Below are positions 25,830 through 30,170 of a stretch of DNA of 30,170 nt, piece by piece (position 1 is the first letter of the stretch; every line of letters starts with the position of its first letter). The notes below the pieces were generated by a model that worked only from the letters and a program-made list of their open reading frames with translations, was not told the origin of the DNA and searched no databases. Source of the stretch: a virus; IMG/VR virus record IMGVR_UViG_3300036832_000913, positions 1-30,170 of that record, one strand, 5' to 3'. Position numbers and translations under genes: made by a program.

Positions 25830-25985
25830 TGCGCAGCGGTCGGCCGCTGTCCGCCAGGGTTCTCTATCGACCGCATCGACAACGACGGTCACTATGAACC
25901 AGGCAATGTACGGTGGGCTACTGCCAGCGAGCAAGCAAGGAACAGAAGGAAGCGCGCACCTGCTACGGAAGCTACAATAGAGAAC
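25830..25985 (+). pseudogene. Second C-terminal relic of an HNH-type homing endonuclease
   Basis: The rightward frame from 25851 gives [19 protein letters not shown] and [16 protein letters not shown], nearly the textbook endonuclease tail. A TAA stop lies at 25827-25829 and no start codon or HNH core precedes it. The frame happens to stay open downstream, where it runs antisense into the fibre gene. It occupies the 208-base gap between the fibre gene stop and the start of the 55-residue gene. The right limit is uncertain, since similarity fades after about 25945. Confidence 0.7.
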
Positions 25986-26015
25986 ATGAGAAAAGCTAGG
26001 CTCATCGTAGGAATA

Positions 26016-27143
26016 TTATCTTGCGCGCCTAGCGGAAATATAGCCCGTAGCCGTCGTCGCCGGCCCGAGCGCTACCAGGTAAACGGTCGTGCTCACGCTC
26101 ACGTTGAAGCGGACAAGGCTGGTGTTGAAGTTCTGCTGAGCCTTGCCGAAGGTCAAGGACATGTCTGTCAAGGTCCCAGCGCCAGCGGCGAGCTGAGCCG
26201 GCGTAGGCAAAGTGGCGCTGGTGTTGCCGATCGCCACTGCATAGCGGGTCCCGGCTGTTCCAGGGGCAACGAAGTTGACGTTCCCAGCGACCACCCAGTC
26301 CCCAGGGGTGAGGGTGAGGCTACCAATGTTGGCTGGCGTGCTCGCAGTCAGATTCACCGCGGTCGTGATCGAGGTGCTCAGCACCTCGCCGACGTTACCT
26401 TGAACCGCCTGGTCGGCTACCGTGGTGCCTTTGATGGGCATGCGGCTCAAGTCGGTAGGATGCACGTGGTCGCCACGCGACCATGACGCAGCTACGCCAG
26501 GTGCGGCGGCACCATCCATAGATGGGGTGGTGCTCGAGCCCGCTGGCACGGCGGGCGGAGCCGGCACGAATATTAAGGAGTCGGTGCCCAATGCGGCAGC
26601 ATTGCCGGCATTGGCGGAGACCGCGGTCGGACCCGGGATACCTTGAATGCCCTGTGCGCCGGCAGGTCCCTGAACGCCTTGTGCGCCGGCAGGTCCTGTT
26701 GGACCCTGCGCGCCGGCAGGTCCTGTTGGACCCGCCACGCCGGGCGTGCCTTGCGGTCCCACGGGTCCAGCCGGTCCTTGTGGTCCCGCAGGGCCATCCG
26801 CTCCTGCGGGGCCTACCGGACCTTGTGAGCCAGGTGGGGGGACCAGGGACCAGGCGGCGTCCTGGCGTCCGTAAAGGGTTCCGTCTACTGGCGCTTCGGG
26901 GATGCCGCCACCGCCGCTGCCACTGGCGGTGACGTTCGAAAAAATCCAGCGGGTTCTCTCGCGCATCGGGTCCGGGTAGACGGACACCAGCTGCCAGCCA
27001 TCCTGGCCCACGACGCCCAGCATCGCCTCGGCAATGGTGGGATCGCCGGGGTTCCACGGGTGGTCGACCACCTTGTACTGGACGGGACTGCCGACTGCGG
27101 TGTCTCTTGCGCTTGGTGGATCAGGCTTGTCGGGCTCGACCAC
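26016..27143 (-). CDS. Collagen-like tail fibre or appendage protein (375 aa)
   Basis: A globular N-terminus (about 1-75, including [19 protein letters not shown]) may attach to the virion. Residues about 104-172 are Gly-x-y collagen repeats ([19 protein letters not shown]). Next come GDHVHPTD, a motif common in phage fibres, near 222-229, and a beta-rich C-terminal head ([19 protein letters not shown]). Collagen-like stems trimerise in phage fibres. GTG at 27143 is preceded by GGAG eight bases upstream. Unusually it lies upstream of the terminase, far from the fibre genes at 1-2700, between the small membrane protein and packaging genes. Confidence 0.82.
   Translation of the reverse strand: MVEPDKPDPPSARDTAVGSPVQYKVVDHPWNPGDPTIAEAMLGVVGQDGWQLVSVYPDPMRERTRWIFSNVTASGSGGGGIPEAPVDGTLYGRQDAAWSLVPPPGSQGPVGPAGADGPAGPQGPAGPVGPQGTPGVAGPTGPAGAQGPTGPAGAQGVQGPAGAQGIQGIPGPTAVSANAGNAAALGTDSLIFVPAPPAVPAGSSTTPSMDGAAAPGVAASWSRGDHVHPTDLSRMPIKGTTVADQAVQGNVGEVLSTSITTAVNLTASTPANIGSLTLTPGDWVVAGNVNFVAPGTAGTRYAVAIGNTSATLPTPAQLAAGAGTLTDMSLTFGKAQQNFNTSLVRFNVSVSTTVYLVALGPATTATGYISARRAR
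26630..26835. repeat. Collagen-type Gly-x-y coding repeat
   Basis: The DNA contains repeated units such as GCGCCGGCAGGTCCTGTTGG and close variants with multiples of nine bases. They encode Gly-Pro-Ala-Gly-Ala-Gln blocks. In-frame expansion or contraction is expected. Confidence 0.8.
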
Positions 27144-27148
27144 TTACC

Positions 27149-27442
27149 TCACTCCTTCGACATCGGCCGTTCTGGCGGCAATGGCACTGGTTCCAGACGA
27201 AAGTTCGTTAGTCCAGCATCCGTAGGATGCCGGACACATAGCTCGATGAACATCTTACGCTCCTCGGCAAAGAGCTTGCGCTCCTCCGCTATGTCACGCT
27301 GGCGCGCGTTCACGTTATACCCTACGACACCGAGCGTTAACCCCTGAAGCAGCACCAGGGCTATGAGCACCGGCGCAGCCTTCATGGCTTCGATCGCGCT
27401 GGTGGCGACCTGGCCTGCGCTATCCAGGATGCCTGGGTTCAT
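27149..27442 (-). CDS. Small membrane protein, possible holin (97 aa)
   Basis: One transmembrane segment at about 23-44 (APVLIALVLLQGLTLGVVGY) follows a short helical N-terminus and is followed by a charged coil (RQRDIAEERKLFAEERKMF) and a Pro-rich tail. This layout is common for uncharacterised phage membrane proteins near terminase genes, some of which are annotated as holins. The endolysin in this window lacks a signal peptide, so a holin is needed somewhere. I chose ATG 27442 over TTG 27445. The lysis role is not proven. Confidence 0.6.
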   Translation of the reverse strand: MNPGILDSAGQVATSAIEAMKAAPVLIALVLLQGLTLGVVGYNVNARQRDIAEERKLFAEERKMFIELCVRHPTDAGLTNFRLEPVPLPPERPMSKE

Positions 27443-27494
27443 CAAAAGCTACTCTCGCTGGGCGCGCTTCCGGCGAAGCCGGGATTCATAGGAA

Positions 27495-27947
27495 TTAATC
27501 CCCAAGATGCAAGTTAATCACAAGCGAAGTCAATGAAGCAGCCGTAGCTGTAGCAGTAGCCTTGGCTTTTTGCTCGACACTGGAATCCAACCCGGCTGCT
27601 TTGATGGTGAACTTGATAAGATCTGCTTTGACCGAAGCTGGCACGTCGCTAAGTGGTTTGTGGATCAAGGCCCAGCTCGTCTTGAGCAACTCTTCACTCT
27701 GGGCCCTTGCCTTGAGCCTGAACGTGGCGCCTTCCTCTTTGAGCAGCTCCGCTGCTTTCGTCACCGCCACCCTGAAGTTCGGATCGGCCTTGAGCCGATC
27801 GTACTCGGGTTTCGCAATCCCGTAGGCCTGGCATATCCCCCGGACGGACTGCTGACGTAGCGCGAGTTCCAGGGGGAGTGACGGAGGCCATCCTAAATTT
27901 GCCGGATCGTTTGTAAGATCCATGTACTGTACGGGGAGGTTGCTCAT
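27495..27947 (-). CDS. Candidate small terminase subunit (150 aa)
   Basis: PLELALRQQSVRGICQAYGIAKPEYDRL looks like a helix-turn-helix, followed by a helical stretch (FRVAVTKAAELLKEEGATF, RLKARAQSEELLKTSW, VKADLIKFTIKAAGLD) and a Thr/Ala/Ser tail. Proteins of this type are found as the first gene of phage packaging modules and are often called small terminases. I chose ATG 27947 (MSNLPVQYMD), with AGGA eight bases upstream; GTG 27989 has no ribosome site. It is the first leftward gene after the control region. The assignment is from position and helical pattern. Confidence 0.55.
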   Translation of the reverse strand: MSNLPVQYMDLTNDPANLGWPPSLPLELALRQQSVRGICQAYGIAKPEYDRLKADPNFRVAVTKAAELLKEEGATFRLKARAQSEELLKTSWALIHKPLSDVPASVKADLIKFTIKAAGLDSSVEQKAKATATATAASLTSLVINLHLGD

Positions 27948-27996
27948 GTCCTTGATCCTAACAGCTTTTTTCACACACGTCACCATCACTTTAATT

Positions 27997-28134
27997 AACT
28001 AAAATTCACAAAATTTTTATCTAAAATTTTAGGAATTTTGTTTGCATCAGTTTATGAATTCCTAAAATTTTTTATCTACAATTTATGAATCCCTAAACTT
28101 CTTTGTAGCATGATAGATTCCTAAAATTTTTTAT
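27997..28134. repeat. AT-rich iteron-like repeats
   Basis: ATTCCTAAAATTTTTTAT occurs identically at 28058-28075 and 28117-28134. A diverged copy (TTTATGAATCCCTAAA) lies at 28082-28097, another weak copy at about 28001-28020, and an inverted copy at 28021-28040. The CCTAAA cores are 31 and 28 bases apart, near three helical turns. Such arrays serve as replication origins or as operator clusters; which one cannot be told from sequence. Confidence 0.65.
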
Positions 28135-28184
28135 AGTATATAGTTTAATTTTAGTCGGAAAATACGAAAAATGCTAGAGGTATG

Positions 28185-28209
28185 GGCAAGATGCCGCAGG
28201 CATCTTGCC
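28185..28209. other. Perfect 11-bp hairpin in the control region
   Basis: GGCAAGATGCC, loop GCA, GGCATCTTGCC. All 11 pairs match. No T-run follows on either strand, so it is not a standard terminator. It could be an operator, a protein-binding hairpin or a transcript-end element. Confidence 0.7.
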
Positions 28210-28268
28210 GCGAACCCCTTCTACCGGTCTCAGTCAGCACAAGTAATTCTTATTGTGGTATATAGGAT

Positions 28269-28294
28269 ACCGGGGGTGTAGGGCCGCCCCCGGT
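28269..28294. other. GC-rich hairpin just upstream of the rightward promoter
   Basis: ACCGGGGG and CCCCCGGT form an eight-pair stem around a ten-base loop. Its right arm ends two bases before the TTGACA box. It may block transcription entering from the left or bind a regulator. Confidence 0.6.
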
Positions 28295-28296
28295 CG

Positions 28297-28325
28297 TTGA
28301 CAACACCTATCAAGTTATGTACTAT
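28297..28325 (+). promoter_or_regulatory. Sigma70-type promoter for the rightward genes
   Basis: TTGACA at 28297-28302, a 17-base spacer and TACTAT at 28320-28325. The -35 box is perfect, spacing is ideal and the -10 has the essential second A and final T. Transcription would start near 28332, 45 bases before the first rightward gene. This suggests early expression by host RNA polymerase. Confidence 0.75.
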
Positions 28326-28331
28326 GATGTT

Positions 28332-28347
28332 GGTTGATTAACTAACC
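28332..28347. promoter_or_regulatory. Palindrome at the predicted transcription start, operator candidate
   Basis: GGTTGATTAACTAACC is symmetric at GGTT, TTAA and AACC, with two mismatched pairs between. It lies exactly where transcription from the promoter should begin, a usual site for a repressor. The binding protein is unknown. Confidence 0.45.
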
Positions 28348-28376
28348 AGACGACTACCAACAAGGAGAGACGAACA

Positions 28377-28715
28377 ATGGTCAAGGGATTCTCGGTTACC
28401 TTCGAACGCTGGGATGACGCAGCCGCCGAAGCGGGCGACACGAATGATCATGGCTTTGTGATTGAGAACGTGTCGCTTAGCGACGCTATGCGCGACGGCC
28501 TCGAATACCTAAAACCGGAGTGGAGCGGATTTTGTGAAGCCAACGAGTATCCCGTGCGAGCCCCGCAGTGGCTGACATGGCCAAACTGGAACGAAAACAC
28601 GCGCGAGTGGTACGAAACAAGCATTATCGAAAGCCGTTCGCTGCATATCCCTGAGGGCGTCACGTCAGCATCACGTCGGCGCATTGCGCGGCTCTTTGCC
28701 GCCTATAGCCTGTGA
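28377..28715 (+). CDS. Uncharacterised early phage protein (112 aa)
   Basis: Starts MVKGFSVTFERWDDAAAEAG and contains LSDAMRDGLEYLKPEWSGF, a Trp-rich segment (APQWLTWPNW) and an Arg-rich C-terminus (SASRRRIARLFAAYSL). A strong AAGGAG site lies nine bases before ATG. I associate the TSRHIP...T..SRRRIARL pattern with small unknown proteins of phages and plasmids. No membrane segment. It is the first gene behind the rightward promoter, so early expression is likely. Function unknown. Confidence 0.75.
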   Translation: MVKGFSVTFERWDDAAAEAGDTNDHGFVIENVSLSDAMRDGLEYLKPEWSGFCEANEYPVRAPQWLTWPNWNENTREWYETSIIESRSLHIPEGVTSASRRRIARLFAAYSL

Positions 28716-28733
28716 GTATAGAAGCAACGTAGC

Positions 28734-28925
28734 GTGATACGCGACGTGCGCCGTACGAACCAAAAGGTAAACCTAACTAACGAGGTCGCGACCTACGCAA
28801 GAGGTCGCAGCCTTTTATTTACCGACCAAACCACTGACCAAACCACTGACCAAACCACTGACCAAACCACTGACCAAACCACTGACCAAACCACTGACCA
28901 AACCACTGACCAAACCAAAGGATAA
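28734..28925 (+). CDS. Short protein with eight TDQT-type repeats (63 aa)
   Basis: The first 30 residues (MIRDVRRTNQKVNLTNEVAT) are basic and ordinary. The remainder is a Thr-Asp-Gln-Thr repeat encoded by a 12-base DNA repeat. It begins with GTG after a weak AGAAG site, and ends six bases before the next gene, whose ribosome site (AAAGGA) lies just after the repeat. It may be a true small protein or just a leader whose DNA matters. I recognise no family. Confidence 0.4.
   Translation: MIRDVRRTNQKVNLTNEVATYARGRSLLFTDQTTDQTTDQTTDQTTDQTTDQTTDQTTDQTKG
28824..28919 (+). repeat. 12-bp tandem repeat, eight copies
   Basis: GACCAAACCACT is repeated seven times without a mismatch, then once as GACCAAACCAAA. 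There are no spacers, so it is not CRISPR. The perfect identity points to recent slippage-driven expansion. In the transcript it precedes the ribosome site of the Gp88-like gene. Confidence 0.95.
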
Positions 28926-28931
28926 CTAACC

Positions 28932-29606
28932 GTGAAACAACTCATGACTATCAAAGAAGCCACGTCCATTGCTGGCACGTTAGGTTATCCCTCGAAGATG
29001 CCGGGAACCTCTTACGGGATATCCGCACGCGCCTGCAAGATCGGGGGTATACTCGCCAAGATCAAAGGAAGTGTATGTCATGGGTGCTACGCACTCAAGG
29101 GTAATTATCTATACCCGGATCTCAAAAAATCACATACCAAGCGTCTGGCGAGTATCGCCAACCCAAGTTGGACCATGGCGATGGTGACTCTACTAACTAA
29201 AGCCCATAAACGCGGTACCGGGCGCAACGGCAAATTTTCCAAGGGCTGGCATCGCTGGCATGATTCGGGAGACCTCCAGAGCGTCGAACACCTCACCAAG
29301 ATATGTGCAGTATGCGCGCTCACGCCAGATATTAACCACTGGTTGCCAACCAGAGAACATACAATCGTCAAGGCGTATATCTCGCAGGGCGGGGTCACCC
29401 CCAGGAATCTGGTTGTACGCATCTCGGCCACCATGGTCGACGGTCCGGCTACTACGCACTGGTTGCATACCAGCGGGGTGCACGATAAGGTTTTACCGCC
29501 GACCGAGAGTCACGTGTGTCCGGCGCCCCAGCAAGAAGGCAAATGCGGGCCATGCCGTGCTTGCTGGTCGCATGACGTAAAACATACATCCTATCACAAA
29601 CACTAA
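28932..29606 (+). CDS. Gp88-family cysteine-rich phage protein (224 aa)
   Basis: The protein has KMPGTSYGISARACKIG, SVCHGCYALKGNY (Cys49, Cys52, after Cys35), HRWHDSGDLQSVEHL, HWLPTREHTIV, LVVRISATMVDG and a C-terminal cluster at Cys196, 205, 208, 211 (CPAPQQEGKCGPCRACW) ending in TSYHKH. This string is diagnostic of the Gp88-type family in phages (PF17338, from memory), whose function is not established. The paired cysteine clusters suggest zinc or an iron-sulfur centre. It starts at GTG with AAAGGA upstream, and is the third rightward gene. Its last 13 codons are part of a tandem duplication. Confidence 0.85.
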   Translation: MKQLMTIKEATSIAGTLGYPSKMPGTSYGISARACKIGGILAKIKGSVCHGCYALKGNYLYPDLKKSHTKRLASIANPSWTMAMVTLLTKAHKRGTGRNGKFSKGWHRWHDSGDLQSVEHLTKICAVCALTPDINHWLPTREHTIVKAYISQGGVTPRNLVVRISATMVDGPATTHWLHTSGVHDKVLPPTESHVCPAPQQEGKCGPCRACWSHDVKHTSYHKH

Positions 29607-29675
29607 AACTTAATTGGGTGGACGCGGTCGCATGACGTAAAACATACATCCTATCACAAACACTAAAACTTAATT
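29566..29675. repeat. 50-bp direct duplication at the end of the Gp88-like gene
   Basis: Bases 29566-29615 and 29626-29675 are identical over 50 bases, 60 apart. The first copy holds the last codons and stop of the gene; the second repeats them in the same frame behind the stop. GGACGCGG lies after each copy and is half of the terminator stem, hinting that the duplication arose at this short homology. Confidence 0.95.
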
Positions 29676-29691
29676 AGTGGTATCCAGGGAG

Positions 29692-29717
29692 GACGCGGCG
29701 TGAGCCGCGTCTTTTTT
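29692..29717 (+). terminator. Intrinsic terminator for the rightward genes
   Basis: GACGCGGC, loop GTGA, GCCGCGTC, then six T. Perfect eight-pair GC-rich stem with a T-run, 86 bases past the stop of the Gp88-like gene. Confidence 0.92.
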
Positions 29718-30170
29718 GTTTGTGCTAGGACGTGTTAAGATTTATTACCGTCTTTTTGCACTCAACCTATGTACTATGCTAGAAACTTAAGGTTATGCTC
29801 TATACTACACTACAAATAACATAAATTCCTGTAGGTTTTTCGCTAATCTTTATATTTTTTCGCTAACGACGTCCATCTTTATGTGCTTGTTCCATAAGGT
29901 TTTTTAATTTACATACAAGGCTAATTTAGTAACGTGTTGATTCCAGGTGTGTGTTTTAGTGTGAGAAGGTTTCCAAAGTCTCGTGCACCCTAAAGCGTTG
30001 TAATCACTAACCAAATCTGTTAATGCTGTTGTGCCACTAAAAATAACAACCCTATATTATTCTAGTCTTCTGGTAGTGTAGTATAAAATTAAAGTCTACC
30101 TACCTTACTACTCCGATTTAATTATATATATATATATAGAATGGTAATGGTATTATAATATAATATATGA
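29718..30170. other. AT-rich apparently non-coding tail of the window
   Basis: No convincing reading frame is present on either strand. The stretch includes TATGTACTATG at 29768-29778, the same 11 bases that contain the -10 of the rightward promoter (28316-28326). It also holds TTTTTCGCTAA twice, at 29836-29846 and 29856-29866, 20 bases apart, and an AT dinucleotide run near the end. It may hold further promoters for genes beyond the window. Confidence 0.7.

Larger units (their letters stand above)
27948..28376. other. Divergent control region, no gene
   Basis: This 430-base gap separates leftward virion genes from rightward genes. Its left half is strongly AT-rich and repeat-bearing; its right half holds two GC-rich hairpins, a rightward promoter and a palindrome. 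I see no convincing open reading frame. A leftward promoter is expected but none is clear: TATACT at about 28137 on the leftward strand lacks a good -35 box. Confidence 0.75.

Noticed and set aside
25986-26486. 166-codon rightward frame
   Set aside because: It continues the frame of the second HNH relic into DNA antisense to the collagen-like fibre gene, with no protein-like pattern after the relic.
28185-28209. Intrinsic terminator
   Set aside because: The hairpin is perfect but no T-run follows on either strand.
28824-28919. CRISPR-like array
   Set aside because: Repeat unit is 12 bases with no spacers, so it is a simple tandem repeat.
1-30170. Prophage with integrase, attachment sites or tRNA genes
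   Set aside because: No integrase, attachment repeat, tRNA-like fold or host gene was visible in the window.
30120-30170. AT dinucleotide run as an origin or terminal repeat
   Set aside because: Simple low-complexity DNA at the window edge; no matching copy at the other end of the window.

Overview
The window reads as part of the genome of a tailed phage with podovirus-type content, not host chromosome. Leftward genes fill almost all of positions 1 to 27947 and encode packaging and virion proteins: a small-terminase candidate, a one-segment membrane protein, a collagen-like fibre, the large terminase, a very large portal, a scaffold-like protein, an N4-gp56-type major capsid protein, an Ig-like protein, an adaptor-like protein, a 2031-residue polyvalent virion protein, an endolysin and fibre-type proteins. 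I see no tape-measure gene, tail sheath, integrase, tRNA or bacterial housekeeping gene. The host cannot be named. Frequent purine-rich Shine-Dalgarno sites indicate bacterial translation, and the coding part looks moderately GC-rich with AT-rich control regions at the right end.

Layout. Positions 1-1669: a fibre-like gene cut by the window edge, apparently starting at ATT. 1680-5000: a small virion protein, one lone rightward fibre-type gene, an endolysin and a virion protein. 4956-13696: the giant protein, a companion protein, an adaptor-like protein and two small conserved genes. 13700-17841: a glycine/alanine repeat protein and small conserved virion genes, interrupted by an HTH-HNH endonuclease. 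17855-25288: capsid, scaffold, portal and terminase, with two HNH-AP2 endonucleases flanking the capsid gene. 25302-27947: small proteins, two rightward relics of HNH endonucleases, the collagen-like fibre, the membrane protein and the small-terminase candidate.

The stretch 27948-28376 is the divergent control region. It holds AT-rich iteron-like repeats, two strong hairpins and a good sigma70-type rightward promoter. Rightward genes follow: a 112-residue unknown protein, a short protein made largely of TDQT repeats, and a Gp88-family cysteine-rich protein that ends in a tandem duplication and an intrinsic terminator. The last 450 bases are AT-rich and appear non-coding.

The most unusual points are the density of homing endonucleases and their relics (three intact, two decayed) around capsid and terminase; the glycine/alanine repeat protein; the giant virion protein with an HEXXH motif; the ATT start; the iteron-like region; and a small gene overlapping the portal 3' end in another frame. 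All functions come from reading motifs and recalling families; no database search was run.
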